Shown one piece after another: positions 1 to 11,535 of a stretch of 64,000 nucleotides of DNA. Made by a program: the position numbers and the translations under genes. Below the pieces are notes generated by a model, which saw only the letters and a program-made list of their open reading frames with translations, did no database searches and was not told the DNA's origin. Within the stretch, counting starts at the first letter, position 1. Every line of letters begins with the position of its first letter. This DNA comes from Haliotis asinina (lineage: Eukaryota > Mollusca > Gastropoda > Lepetellida > Haliotidae): contig NC_090295.1 of assembly GCF_037392515.1 (NCBI RefSeq), forward strand, positions 19,298,001 through 19,362,000. Direction: 5' to 3'.

Positions 1-192
1 CATGACGGCCGTGACTATGTAACCGAGATAGCAGAACTTAAACGCAAAAAGGCTACAGCGAAATCTGCATTTACTAAAGCAACCAATAGACTTGAGAGAC
101 TTATTGATGAACAGAATGTTCAGAACCGGAGAGAAATCAGAAATGCAATTGACATAGTTAATGATTATCAGCTGCGGGCTATCGAAATATGT

Positions 193-1540
193 GTGTCGTT
201 GTCTGTAACATTTCAAAGAATAGGAGATAGAGATAACATGACAAAAGTTACAGACGAGATTACCCAAATGGAAGTAATTGGGAATGGAGTACAAGAACGA
301 GCTCAAGAGTGTTTGAGAGCTAGGTCAGATGCGAGCTCATTTAGCAGTGGTAGAACTGGAATATCTAGATTGCTTAGGGTTGAAAAAGGAAAGTATATTC
401 CTGTTGTCAATTCTCACACACAGCAAGTGGAACCACAGTCTAGGTTAATTGATGCTAACTCAGGTCAGATGTCACAAGTCAATGCAATTGATTTAGGTCA
501 GTTGAATAGGCCGGAAACCCCTACGCAAGAACATGTTAGGCACACAGCTTCCCAAGAAAATGTAGCGACGAGCAGTTACAATTTGGGAAATGATATGTGG
601 AGGCAATTGAGACGTGTTTCCATTCCTACTTTTTCGGGTGATGTCAAACAGTATGAAGGTTTTAAAGCGGCTTTCATGGCTTGTGTACACAAGGCTCCAG
701 CTACATCTGAATATAAGCTCTTACAGTTACGTCAGTACATCACTGGGGACGCAGTGAAAGTCATTCAAGACTTGGGTCATAGTGCGGCTGCATATGACGT
801 AGCACTGGATAGATTGGAGAGGAAATATGGTGGCAAAAGACGCCAAGTTACCTTACAGTTGGAAGAAGTGTCCAACTTTAGGCCCATTCGTCCTGGCAAT
901 GTTAGGGATATTGAGAGGTTTGCAGACATGCTGGACATAGTCGTGATCAATATTAGAGATACTGACAGGCTAGAAGAGTTAGGCAGTGGAGCATTATACA
1001 ATCAGTTACTAAAGAAAATGACAGAGTCCATGTTAACTGATTATCACAGATGGGTATTTGACCGAGAACGCCAAGAGTCAGTGGAAACACTGCGTGAATG
1101 GGTGTTGCAAGAGACTGAATTTAGTGTTATGGCATCAGAAACATTGCATGGTCTATCCCAGAAGGGAAAGACTAAAGCTAGAGGTCAGAGCAAATCAGGT
1201 TCGTTCTTTGGTGATCGACAGACTGACATGAGAGTTCAGTGTGCTCTCTGTAAAAACAGTCATCACATTTGGAAGTGTAAACAATTCAAGTTGATGAGTG
1301 TTCCCGATAGATGGGAAACTGCTAAAAAATTAAACCTTTGCTTCAGATGTCTTGGCACTAACCACCAGGCTAAAAGTTGTAATCGTAGAATCACATGTGG
1401 AATAGATAACTGTGCTGCATCACATAACAGGTTTCTTCACTCGACAAAACGATGTGAAGCTACAGAAACTAAAAAGCAAAAACAGCATGACACACAGTCT
1501 CCACCTGTAGTTACAATGTCCTCATCTGAATCCAGCAGGT
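193..1540 (+). pseudogene. gag-like region of the BEL/Pao element (fossil)
   Basis: A hydrophilic N-terminal part leads into a DUF1759-like segment at about 600-1150 (starts around RVSIPTFSGDVKQYEGFKAA), the structural domain usual in Pao gag. Cysteine/histidine-rich knuckles follow at about 1237-1440 (CALCKNSHHIWKC, then CFRCLGTNHQAKSC), expected to bind RNA. This part would package element RNA. Family membership rests on motif recognition only. Confidence 0.85.
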
Positions 1541-1554
1541 CAACGTTGTTGTCA

Positions 1555-4500
1555 CTGAGGACAGTGCCAGTAGTTCTTAAGAATGGAAACAAAAGAATTA
1601 TTGTTAATGCACTATTAGATGATGCCAGTACACAGACTTATATCAACAGGGATGCAGCCTTAGAATTAGGCTTATCTGGTCCTTCACAAAAAGTTTCTGT
1701 TAATGTCCTCAATGGGCAACATGAAATGTTGGACACCATGTCAGTTCAGGTTGGCTTAGAGAGTTTGGATGGATCAGTTAATACTACAATATATGCCTTG
1801 ACAACAACTAGGGTTACTGGATAGATGCAAGTTGTTGATTGCCGTAAGTATGCAGGTAGGTGGAAACACATTGAAAACATTGATTTTCCTAAGGTAAAGT
1901 CTCCTCATATCATAGATCTCCTTATTGGCATGGACTATCTTGAACTACATAGGTCCTATCAGGATATCATTGGTAAAGAAGGTGATCCAATAGCACGACT
2001 GACTCCCTTAGGGTGGACCTGTGTTGGTAGAATACCAGGATTCAGAGATGTTCGTCACAATGCAGGCACATATTTCACAGACAATAGGGAAATTGAGTTG
2101 AGTTCAATGTTACAGAAACTCTGGGAAGTTGATGACGTTCCGTCTGTCACATCAACCCTTACCAAGGATGATGAATCTGTCTTAGCATCTGTGAAAGACA
2201 CAGTCAAGTTTGAAAATGGTCGATATCAAATTGGCATTCCTTGGAAGGAGAGTGTGAGTCCTTTACCAGACAACTGGGATATAGCTTACAAACGCCTCTG
2301 TAACACAGAGAAGAAGTTATCAAAGAATGAACAGGTTGCTGTAACCTATGATGGTATCATATCTCATTATGTTGAGAAAGGTTACATTGAAAAGGTGTCT
2401 CTTGATGAAAACAATTCATCACGTGGATGGTATTTACCCCATTTTCCTGTCGTGCGTCCAGATAGGGAAACCACGAAAGTCCGAATTGTCTTTGATGCAT
2501 CCGCAAAATGTGAAGGCGCATCACTGAATGACACTATTCACCAAGGTCCCAAACTACAAGGTGATCTTTCAGATATTGCTTCGCTTTAGAAGATACCCAG
2601 TAGCCATAGTATGCGATATAGCAGAAATGTATCTTCAGATAGAAATGTTGCCAAAAGACAAGTCATTCTTTCGATTTCTTTGGAGATCAAACAATCAGAA
2701 TGAGAGACCAGATATTTACCAGTTCTCGCGAGTAGTATTTGGAGTCAATGCTTCTCCGTTTTTAGCTCAGTACATCACACAAGAACATGCCCGACGATTT
2801 CAAGACACTTTACCAAAAGCTGCTGAAACTGTGTTAAAATCGACGTACATGGATGACAACATAGACTCTGTTAGAAATGAGTTGGAAGCCATTGAGCTGT
2901 ATGAACAGCTTTCGGAGTTGTGGGGAAATGCAGGAATGTGTGCAAGAAAGTGGCTAAGCAATTCTCCTGAAGTCTTGCAGAGAGTTCCAATAGAAAACAG
3001 AGCTACTGAAGTTGATCTTGGTAGAAACGAGTTGCCTACTGCTAAAACACTTGGTCTGACGTGGGTTGCTAAAGATGATGAGTTCAGCTTTCATAATACC
3101 AATGCACACAACAATTGGATACTTACAAAGAGAGGTTTTCTTAGAGAACTGGCTAAGGTTTTCGATCCATTGGGATTTGTGGCACCATTCATCATCACAG
3201 CAAAAATCTTAATGCAGGAAATCTGGCTTAAAGGCTTAGATTGGGATGAAGAGCTTCAAACTGATTTGAAACAAAAAGCATTGCTTTGGCTCAGCCAATT
3301 GAAAGAATTAGAAAGTGTTACCATTCCAAGGTGCTTGCAATTCAGTTTGGATATTGAAAACAGGAGATTGCATGTGTTCGTTGATGCATCAGAAAAAGCA
3401 TATGGGGCAGTTGTATATAGTGTGACTACCTATCAAAATGGGACAAAGACCAGTCGATTAACAGCATCAAAAAGTCGGGTGGCACCTCTAAAATCAGTCA
3501 GCATTCCTCGAATGGAGTTGGTGGCGGCAGTATTAGGAGTCAAGTTGATCTTGCCTGTTCTTAAAGCTCTTGAAATGAATATTGCTGCTGTGACACTTTG
3601 GACAGATAGTCAAAATGTGTTGTGTTGGATAAAAAACCACAGTCGCAAGTTCAAAACATTTGTAGCCAATCGTGTAGCTTTCATCCAAGAATACACCACT
3701 CCTAGTCAATGGAAGTATGTTCCTTCCCTTCAAAATCCATCAGATGTTCTGTCCAGGGGTGCAACAATTGCTGATCTTAAAGGCAAAGCATGGATGTCAG
3801 GGCCTGACTTTCTGGAAGAAGATGTAGCTGAAGAACCAACACAAACTGTGATGACACCTGCATCAGATGATTGTGAAGTGAAAATGCCTAGAAAAATGAA
3901 AAGGCAGTCATATACATTAGTGACATCTGACTGGTGTTGGCGGCTTGATGCAAGGAGACATTCAGATTGGCAAAAACTCCTAAGGATTACTGCATGGGTT
4001 TGTAGATTCGTGAACAACAGTAGGTCTGAACTAAGCTTGAGAATCTCTGGAGAACTTACTTATGAGGAGCTTCTTGATGCAGAGATCTATCACATAAGCC
4101 GTGCACAAAGGGAAGAATTTAACAAGGATGTCTCCGCTCTGGAAAATAGAAACCAGTTGTCGACAAGCAGTAAACTCCTTGGACTGGATCCCATGCTTGA
4201 TGAAGATGGGTTGATCAGATGTAGAGGTAGATTGCAACATGCCAAGTTTTTACCATTTGATGCAAAGTTCCCTATAGTATTACCAAGGAGAAACTGGGTA
4301 ACAAAACTGATAGTGAAAAAATGCCATGAAGATGGAAAGCACATCATTGGTACAAACCAGATTCTTGCATTACTATCTGCACGTTACTGGATCATATCTG
4401 CTCGCGAAGAAATCCGTGAATATGAAAAGGAATGTCCATGGTGTCGCAGAGTCAAGGCGAAGCCTATTGTGCAGATTATGGCTCCACTTCCACAGGTTAG

Positions 4501-5491
4501 ACTGAAGTACTCGTTACGGGCGTTTGATCAAACTGGTGTTGATTTTGCAGGACCTTTCATGACAATACAAGGTAGAGGAAAACAAAGAGTTAAGCGCTAT
4601 CTTTGTCTTTTTACATGCCTGGCAACGAGAGCTGTGCACTTGGAAATGGCATATTGTCTTGACAGCGACTCATTCCTAAATGCCTTTTACAGGATGGTAA
4701 ACCGCAGAGGCTTGCCTAGTGTTGTGGTGTCAGATAATGGAACAAATTTTACAGGAGCTGTCAAAGAGTTGAAACTACTTGTAGACCAACTTGATAGAAA
4801 TCATATCCAAAGTTCATTGGTAAATCGTGGAGTTGTTTGGAAATTCAACCCACCATATGCTCCGCATTTTGGTGGCAGTTTTGAAGCAATGATCAAGGCC
4901 TCAAAAAGAGCTATATATGCAATCTTAGGCAATAGTGACATTACTGATGAAGAACTTATCACTGCCTTTACTGGCGCTGAATCATTGATCAATTCAAGGC
5001 CTTTAACTTACCAAAGCACACATCCAAATGATGACGTTCCACTTACACCAAATCATTTTCTTCACGGTCAGTGTGGTGGAAACTTTGCTCCTGAGTCAGT
5101 TGATTATGCAGAATTCAGCCCAAGGAGACGGTGGCGAAGAGTCCAAGAACTTGTACACCACTTTTGGAAACGGTGGATGTCTGAATGGCTTCCTTCTCTA
5201 CAAGTAAGGAAGAAATGGTTTACACCAAGTCGTGATCTTGAGGTTGACGATGTTGTTGTGGTTATTTCCCCGCAATCACCAAGAGGGAGCTGGATCACAG
5301 GACGAATCATAAAGACATATCCAGGCAGAGATGGGCATGTTCGAGTTGTCGACATACAGACGAATCAAGGCGTTATGACAAGACCAGTGACAAAGGTGTG
5401 TCCACTTGAATGGAATGTGTCAGAAACCAACACCGAAGAATGCTTCAGGAAACGGACAGGAGGTCAACAGGAGGATTCAAGGAGCGGATAG
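1555..5491 (+). pseudogene. pol region of the BEL/Pao element: PR-RT-RH-IN (fossil)
   Basis: Protease-like segment at about 1555-2080 (VNALLDDASTQTYI). Reverse transcriptase at about 2230-3060 with the YMDD box near 2850. RNase H at about 3370-3780, beginning FVDASEKAYGAVVYS. Integrase zinc-binding module at about 4320-4450 (a GTNQILALL segment, then CPWCRR). Integrase core at about 4520-4960, with VDFAGPF and SDNGTNFTGA blocks. A DUF5641-like C-terminal segment lies at about 5120-5420. This is the enzyme set for copying and integrating the element. The chromosomal copy is broken in about two places. Confidence 0.92.
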
Positions 5492-5983
5492 AGGAGCGTA
5501 AGAAGGATTCAAGCAGCAGAGGAATTCATAGAGGAGCAGCAGAAGGATTCAAGAAACAGGATTCATGGAATTAAGTGAAACATAATTTGTGTGGAATATT
5601 CAAACATTAAGGACTATTGATGAAAGAATTCAAGAATTCATGGATGGAGGATTTAAAGAACAATTCAGGGATGGACGATTCGATGGAATCGAAGCCAGGA
5701 CATAATCATTAAAGGGAAGTATTCAATTGACTGTATATTGACATGTTTTTTCTTTTCAGGAGATAAACTGTTTTGTGACATTGAACAGTATACTTAACGA
5801 AGTGTTATGAACAGACTTGCATTTTTTCCATTTCCAGGACTGGATATTACAAGAACTTTCTTTCAGGATGTGTTTCTTTGTATTTAAGGAAGTGTGTGGA
5901 CTTTCTGAAGTTTAGTTGCGTCATTGTCACATATATTTATATATTATGTACTGTTTTTGTGATTGATTCGTTCATTTGAAATG
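5492..5983 (+). other. 3' untranslated part of the BEL/Pao element
   Basis: No coding signal. The first 180 bases are purine-rich and contain repeated GGATTCAAG/GGATTCATG words. It lies between integrase and the SINE insertion and is read as internal non-coding element sequence. Confidence 0.6.
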
Positions 5984-6247
5984 GACCCGTGAATGTTCCG
6001 GGGTAGAATAGGCCTTCAGCAACCCATGCTTGCCATAAAAGGCGACTGTGCTTGTCGTAAGAGGCGACTAACGGGAGGATCGGGTGGTGAGGCTCGCTGA
6101 CTTGGTTGACACATGTCATTGGTTCCCAGTTGTGCAGATCGATGCTTATGTTGTTGATCACTGGATTGTCTGGTCCAGACTCGATTATTTACAGACCGCC
6201 GCCTTATCGCTGGAATATTGCTGAATGCGACGTAAAAGTAAACTCAC
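5984..6247 (+). mobile_element. SINE family A, inserted in the BEL/Pao element
   Basis: Full-length copy. The head (acccgtgaatgttccggggt) continues into aataggccttcagcaaccc, then a conserved central body, then a tail with gctggaatattgct and ending in actcactca. It is flanked by the direct repeat tcatttgaaatg at 5972-5983 and 6248-6259, a 12-base target-site duplication. The tail overlaps the duplication by a few bases, so the exact edge is ambiguous. It is younger than the host element. Confidence 0.93.
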
Positions 6248-6291
6248 TCATTTGAAATGATAGACTTGGATCTATCATTTGTAGGGGGGAA

Positions 6292-6700
6292 TGTTCAGGA
6301 GAAGGAACGGTGTTTGTGAACGTAGAGTATTCGCCTGCGTTTTGTTTCTGAAATACGAACATTCGCGAAAACACTCTTGACTTCGTGAAACACGTGGAGT
6401 TGAGCCTGCACGAGTTTTTTCCCCCGATAGCAGTTTTCAAGAGTTTTGGTAGAACTTCGGACGGGAGCGGTCGTGTTTTTGACGACCCCTTCCATGTTGT
6501 ATCTGTTAGATTGGCGAGCAGTTTAGTTTTGATAGAACACTGCGTAACAGAGTGACATTAACAATTTACACACATTCGCTCTTTTCTACTGTTATTGGAA
6601 ATATGAAGTCATTTCTCAAATGATTGTTTATATGAAATAATAACCGACAAAACCAAGTTTTGAACGAACCTGGAATTTCCTGTACCTAGCGCATTTGTCA
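6292..6700 (+). repeat. probable 3' LTR of the BEL/Pao element
   Basis: Begins TGTTCAGG directly after the purine tract, as LTRs do. The right edge is not determined: the partner 5' LTR is outside the window and a MITE-like repeat follows at about 6709. Confidence 0.6.
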
Positions 6701-6708
6701 ACGGAAGT

Positions 6709-6833
6709 CAATTACTAAACTATCGACAGTCACTCATACTATCGATGCATTTTTCCCTTCCACCATCCATAAATTGCAATCTCAGAGTCCAAAATTGTAA
6801 TCCATCGACAGTTCGATGGATTGTTACAGCCCT
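6709..6833. mobile_element. hAT-like MITE
   Basis: It has inverted subterminal words (ctaaactatcgacagt near the left end, ccatcgacagttcgatgg near the right) and ends gattgttacagccctatc, whose complement begins GGGCTGTAACAATC, a terminus typical of hAT-type miniature elements. A related copy lies at 61938-62051 in an ELP5 intron. No coding capacity. Confidence 0.65.
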
Positions 6834-6937
6834 ATCAAGGTCATCCCTCTTGTCAATTTCATTCGGAAGTATTCTCTCAATGAACAATATCTGCCGTGTA
6901 CTGAGTGAAAAAGCTAATTACCTGGCCAATATGTGAC

Positions 6938-7120
6938 GGTCAGGGTTAGAATATTGACCTGCAGTGAGCCATGCTTGTCTCAAAAGGAGACTAACGGGAT
7001 CGGGTAGTCAGTCTCGCTGACTTGGTTGATACATGAAACCGGTTCCCATTATCATGCTGTTGATCACTGGATTGTGTGGTCCAGGCGCGATCATTTACAT
7101 ACCGCCGCCATATGCCACAA
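6938..7120 (+). mobile_element. SINE family A, degraded copy
   Basis: Matches the central body (aggagactaacgggatcggg; ttgatcactggattgt; atcatttacataccgccgcc). The head is altered and the tail is lost. Confidence 0.8.
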
Positions 7121-7518
7121 GTGTTACCACTGTTAAGCGAAACTAATAATATTTGCTATTATATATTCCCACATTTATATGAAGCATCACATGCTCTCAT
7201 CTTGAGACTGATGCTAAATATCTGAAGTGACACGGTGTGTAAATGATTGAATGTTGCACTTGCGTTTTGTTCTCATTCAGTTAGGAAAGGTGTGAATCAG
7301 AGAACAGGTCTGACAAAAAAACAACTGCTCCCTGCCTCCGTCAGATTAGTGGGTTACTTTTCGGGTTATGTTCTAGTTTAATGTATATTCTGTGAAAATG
7401 AAAAACAACTAAATATTGACAGAAACACGAACTACATTTCAACTTAAAACGAGTCCCAGTGAGTATAAGAAATATTCAGCTATGGAGACAGTTTAGACTT
7501 GCTTCACTGAGTGTATGA
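7121..7518. other. no recognised feature
   Basis: AT-rich unique-looking sequence. No open frame, RNA gene or repeat that I recognise. Confidence 0.5.
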
Positions 7519-7725
7519 GTGAACGAGGGAGTAAGTGGGTTGAGTTTTAAGCCGCTTTTAGCAATATTCCAGCAATATCACGGCGGGGACATCAGAAATG
7601 GGCTTCACACAACACATTGTACTCATGTGGTGCCCCCCCCCCCCCCCCCCCCCCCGGGCGTGATCCCCCCCGGGCGTGATATTGCTGGTATATTGGTATA
7701 TTGCGGAAAGCGGTGTAACCCGCTT
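7519..7725. repeat. SINE family B fragments facing each other across a poly-C tract
   Basis: Left part, 7520-7632, is a family B copy in minus orientation (ccgcttttagcaatattcc, then gggcttcacacaacacattg). A run of more than 20 C at about 7631-7655 follows. Then 7660-7725 carries the family B tail in plus orientation (gtgatattgctggtatatt). The result is a fold-back structure. The C run may be partly a sequencing or assembly artefact. Confidence 0.7.
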
Positions 7726-8262
7726 TAAACTTATGATTATTTGTGAGTGGAGGTTTCGTGAAAATTGACGATGCAACGTTGACAAACATTTCAACCGCTT
7801 TATAATTACGAGTTGTGAGTTGTGACAAGACGCGGATACATCAGACACCATCCGACAACGAACCGGCCTACATGTAGGTCAGATTGCAAGGCTCCTATTC
7901 GATCAACGTTCTGTGACAGCCAAGGAACGAGATATAAATTGTTAGAAATAATTATAAAAGTAAATGCCACCGTAAAACCTACACGTGGAACATAAACGTC
8001 TTACTTTCATCACGACAAAGGGATAATGCTTCGACCTCGACATTATTCTCGTTAAACAAAACAGTTGTTGTCACACAAATCTGAATGCTGAGATTTACTT
8101 CCCGTACTTGCTGTTAACATCGCGTAGAGCAATAGCACCTGTACAGTGTGGCAATGACAGGGTCAGGATATCATCACTTACACATGGACATTTGCTGTTT
8201 CGTCTCGCTCTTTTGGACGATTCTCAAGCTTAGTGGCTTAGCAACAAGCGTGAGAGGCACAT
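7726..8262. other. no recognised feature
   Basis: Unique-looking AT-rich sequence with no supported gene or repeat. Confidence 0.5.
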
Positions 8263-8264
8263 AT

Positions 8265-8345
8265 TGAATGAATGAGTACAGTTTTATGCCGCTCTTAGCA
8301 GTATTCCTGCAATATCACGGCGGGGACACCGGTGGATTTAGAGAA
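8265..8345 (-). mobile_element. SINE family B, tail fragment
   Basis: Minus-orientation tail: tgaatgaatgagtacagttt, then tatgccgctcttagcagtat and atatcacggcggggacacc. The tRNA-like head is missing, so this is a 5'-truncated copy. Confidence 0.8.
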
Positions 8346-8447
8346 TATACGCTTTGTGCACCACATTCTCTTGATTTAAGGTTAGGTTAAGCGTACATGC
8401 TCGAACTATTTCACCTTCAAAACAAATACGTCTCCTTGTTGGGTTAG

Positions 8448-8600
8448 AGTGAGTGAGTTGGTTTTTACCACGCCGCCGCTTCAATATCACACTGGGAAAC
8501 ACAAGATATGGGCTTCACACATTTTAACTATGTGCGGAATCGACTCCGACGTGACGTTTTCGGCGTAACGAGCGAAGGCTTTAAGCACGGCATGCCAGTG
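8448..8600 (-). mobile_element. SINE family B, degraded copy
   Basis: Minus orientation: gagtgagtgagttggttttt tail, gggcttcacacatttt, then the remnant of the tRNA-like head (gtgcggaatcgactccgacg, taacgagcgaaggctttaag). Confidence 0.75.
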
Positions 8601-8734
8601 CGCACTCGGTGACGGAGGATCTCCGTATCTAATTGTCTATAGCCATATCGAAACTGACATTTTTGTTTCGAATTTCTAACATGAATGTAAGAAAGAGATT
8701 ATTTTCCTGGACTCTGAAGATGAATTTTTGCGGA

Positions 8735-8975
8735 CCTTTTGTTTGGTTGGTTTGTTGTTTAACGCCGTACTCCAGCTATATGGCGATAGTCTGTTAATAA
8801 CGGATTCTGGAGCACAAATTCCACTGATCAACAGTATGAGCATCGATCTACGCAATTTGGATAATGAGGACATGTGTCAACAAATCAGGGATTTTGACCA
8901 CCCGGTCACGTTAGTCACCTTTTACGACAAGCATGGTTGCTGATGATCAAGTCTAATCCTCATCCTCAAGCGTAT
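8735..8975 (-). mobile_element. SINE family A, degraded copy
   Basis: Minus orientation: aacgccgtactccagctata, tgagcatcgatctacgcaat, then tttgaccacccggtcacgtt and gacaagcatggttgctgatg. An open frame across it is accidental. Confidence 0.8.
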
Positions 8976-9227
8976 AATCCTCAACAGTGGAAACATGTTA
9001 TTATGACACGTGTCTTCGGCGTATCATGACAATAGCGCTCGGCTGTTAGGTGTCTACCACAAAGTTTGAACTTCCGGCTGCATCATTCCTCTTCCCATCG
9101 TCGGTAATCTCCAGTGTATACGTTCCCGTGAATCTTCGCTCGTACAGTGGTTGCATCTATAACTCGGTGGTGGTGGTGATATAGTTTTATGGCGACTTGG
9201 ACCAGAAGTAGGATCTATTTGCGCCCG
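8976..9227. other. no recognised feature
   Basis: No gene or repeat recognised apart from a short GGT-rich stretch near 9165. Confidence 0.4.
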
Positions 9228-9270
9228 ACAGTAGTAGATATTAAGTACTACAAGTCCTACGGAGGAAACA

Positions 9271-10543
9271 TTAAAGGTCACATGCAACGTAAAACACAAC
9301 TTTGCAGATTCTGATACCTTTCGGTATGCACTTACCGAAACAAATCATAAAAAATGCCAATTCAACCTATAAAGTTGAAAAAAACGCGATGAAAAAAAAG
9401 CCCGCGAAATCGGAGTTCAAACGTTTCACTAAATTCCCCCCAGCGCTGGGGGAAAAACTGGTTTCAATAGCTGTGCTGCGCTGCGTCCATAACGCATGCG
9501 CAGTGAATAGGTTCGTGGAGCTTGAAACAGTATGCATGCCCAGCGTCTGAGGTCGTGAGCAGTAGTCTAATCTTGGTTGTGTACACAAACAAGTACATAA
9601 TCTACTCGTTACGTAAAAAACCTTGTTGATTGTGGTAAGCAGTCTCTGTCACAGAGAAAGCTCAGTGTCTGGTTTATTCACACCTATATGTCTGCCTGCC
9701 TGTCTGCTAAAGACAACATGCAATACACAGCTTCAATCATTGACCACGTGCAATTTGAACTTAACACCTATCAGACTATACGACATAAAGAAAATAAGAT
9801 GATTTATGACTCGTGCACCCGAGTCCCGTGGCTGCAACATTACGTAACTAGGCACGTGTGATACACATGACATGTTTTTATGTCTGTGGGTTGCAAACAA
9901 ACTACATTCATTTTTTTTCGGATGACTGGATCTGACGGAAACTGGTGCAAACTCTTGTCAGTCCTGCTTTGTACTTGGACGAACGACAGTTTCCAGTTCA
10001 CCATCTCTGCTGAGATAATTTTTTATTGGATCGAACGAAAATTCAGAGAACATGTATTTTCCAAACCCAACATCTTTATATACATTCTTCATGGATAACG
10101 ACTTCTTTTAGTGTATATGATTTTGTTTGACAACAGTATATGAATCCATTCTGAAACGACGCATCAAGTACACAAAAAGAAGTTTTTATCCATGAAGAAT
10201 CTTACTTTCTTGTGACTGGCTATACTTCTAACACGCCAATCAAACAGATCATCTGTCTGTACACACAATGAACCCTCAGTATATCAGCAAATGAAACAGC
10301 CAATCGGAAGCCGTCGTTACACTTGAGTGCATATCCACCCGCTATGACTGGGTTCGGTCTTCCGAGGGCTTCGTTTCGGGGGAAGTAAGCCCAAGTACAA
10401 AATATTGCACTTTTGAACCGCGATTGTACGCTTATAATTTTGTTTATTTGTTTTTTTAAAAGCAGCAATGTGTATTATATGTCATGAATAAGTGAAAAAT
10501 GTGTTTTAATTATGTTTGATTTTTTGGTTGCATGTGATCTTTA
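9271..10543. mobile_element. 1.27-kb TTAA-bounded inverted-repeat element (piggyBac-like non-autonomous)
   Basis: The left end TTAAAGGTCACATGCAAC (9271) is mirrored by TTAAAGATCACATGCAAC read on the minus strand from 10543. The imperfect terminal repeats extend about 30 bases. TTAA occurs at both borders, as piggyBac-type insertion would leave. The flanks (9228-9262 and from 10548) both carry the same tacgtagg-type short repeats, as if one array had been split by the insertion. No transposase is visible inside. Superfamily placement is inference. Confidence 0.6.
10084..10200. repeat. inverted repeat (hairpin) with atggataac words
   Basis: Arms at 10084-10113 and 10171-10200, about 30 bases with three or four mismatches, share attcttcatggataa and acttctttt. 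A related hairpin is at 43367-43422. It lies inside the TTAA-bounded element. Confidence 0.75.
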
Positions 10544-10547
10544 AGCC

Positions 10548-10770
10548 CTACGTAGTGATACGATTCCTGAGGGTCGTGACATTGTTTGTCTCTCTATCTC
10601 CCACAGTGTATAATATTTCCTAGATAGTATGTCCCACGTTGGAGATATCAAGTACTACGTAGAAGATCAAACGAGAAGTCCCACGTAGGCGATAGTAATT
10701 GCTACGTAGGAAGGAGAAATTATGTCCTATGTAGGAGATACTAAGTCTTATGTAGGAGATAATGAGACCC
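10548..10770. repeat. degenerate short tandem repeat around (C)TACGTAGGAGATA
   Basis: Repeated words: tactacgtagaagatc, tcccacgtaggcgata, tgctacgtaggaagga, tcctatgtaggagatactaa, tcttatgtaggagataat. The unit is about 20-24 bases and built on the palindrome CTACGTAG. The same motif lies left of the TTAA-bounded element at 9228-9262. Confidence 0.7.
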
Positions 10771-11043
10771 AAAAACATATTGCCCTACTACGCTTCCGTG
10801 ATTAATACATCATGCAACCTATTTTTGCTTTGACAAAAACACACAATAACTGAGACAGAAATATTAAAACGATTTAAATCAATTCATATGTTTGATTTGA
10901 TGTTTCTACTAGGCGGCATATGCACAGATATATCATATTTGCCTGAACTACTCTAATACAGGCCTTTGGATAAAACCGTATAGGGCGTTAGGCCCCAGTG
11001 TTACAGCAAGGAAGAATGTATCTTGCAACGGTGAATTTTTGTT
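10771..11043. other. no recognised feature
   Basis: AT-rich, no gene or repeat recognised. Confidence 0.4.
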
Positions 11044-11520
11044 TTACTGAACGACAAAGTCTGCACAAATGTCTTCCAGTAGATCCAACATTCCACAAGT
11101 GGATCTCTCGAAATCTCTTTGGCGAGGCCTGAATTCAAAATTATCAACCTCATCCCTTAGCAATCCTGACTTGCCAAGATTATCCGCTGTTTCATTACCC
11201 TGCAATCGGATATGAGCTGGTACCCATGCAATATCACAAGATATATATTCAATATTCAGATATGTGTCCACATTCACGATTGCATAAACAATGTCATTTC
11301 TGGACCCATTTACTCCAGTCTCAATAGCCTTCATGGCTCACAACGACTCAGTAAAAATGATTGCTTCGTTACTATCTTTATTCACGCATTTCACTGCCCT
11401 GCTGCAATAACTGATGTGAAACCATGAGTTCTGAACACATCGAAGAAAGTACCCAGGAATCCAGACAGCTTCCGCAGTACAGATCATGGCCCAATCCTCA
11501 GAGGCGTCAGTGTAAAAGTA
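11044..11520 (-). pseudogene. RNase H domain of a non-LTR retrotransposon (LINE), degraded
   Basis: Read on the minus strand from about 11520: YFYTDASEDWAMICTAEAVW (the first RNase H aspartate in TDAS), then SNEAIIFTESL, AMKAIETGVNGSRNDIVYAI, and the C-terminal signature WVPAHIRLQGNETADNLGKS. This is the RNase H found at the end of I- and Jockey-type LINE polyproteins, which removes template RNA. One in-frame stop lies near 11337 (after TESL), and the usual aspartate of the third motif appears as glutamate (TES). No reverse transcriptase is recognisable upstream. This is a dead fragment. Confidence 0.82.
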
Positions 11521-11535
11521 GGTAAAATTCCCGCC

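Larger units (their letters stand above)
1..6700 (+). mobile_element. BEL/Pao LTR retrotransposon, 3' portion (fossil)
   Basis: Seen: parts in the order gag-like region, zinc knuckles, aspartic protease, reverse transcriptase, RNase H, integrase, then a purine tract (6281-6290) followed by TGTTCAGG at 6292, the likely 3' LTR start. The order with integrase last and the sequence types (DUF1759/DUF1758-like segments, an H2C2 zinc-binding module before integrase, a DUF5641-like C-terminal domain) fit BEL/Pao. The 5' LTR and leader lie before base 1. Coding regions are mostly open, with about two breaks, so the copy looks fairly young but not intact. A SINE is inserted between the integrase and the 3' LTR. 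The 3' end is uncertain because the 5' LTR is not available for comparison. Confidence 0.93.

Noticed and set aside
7519-7851. Proline/glycine-rich small proteins around the poly-C run
   Set aside because: They arise from the homopolymer and SINE sequence.
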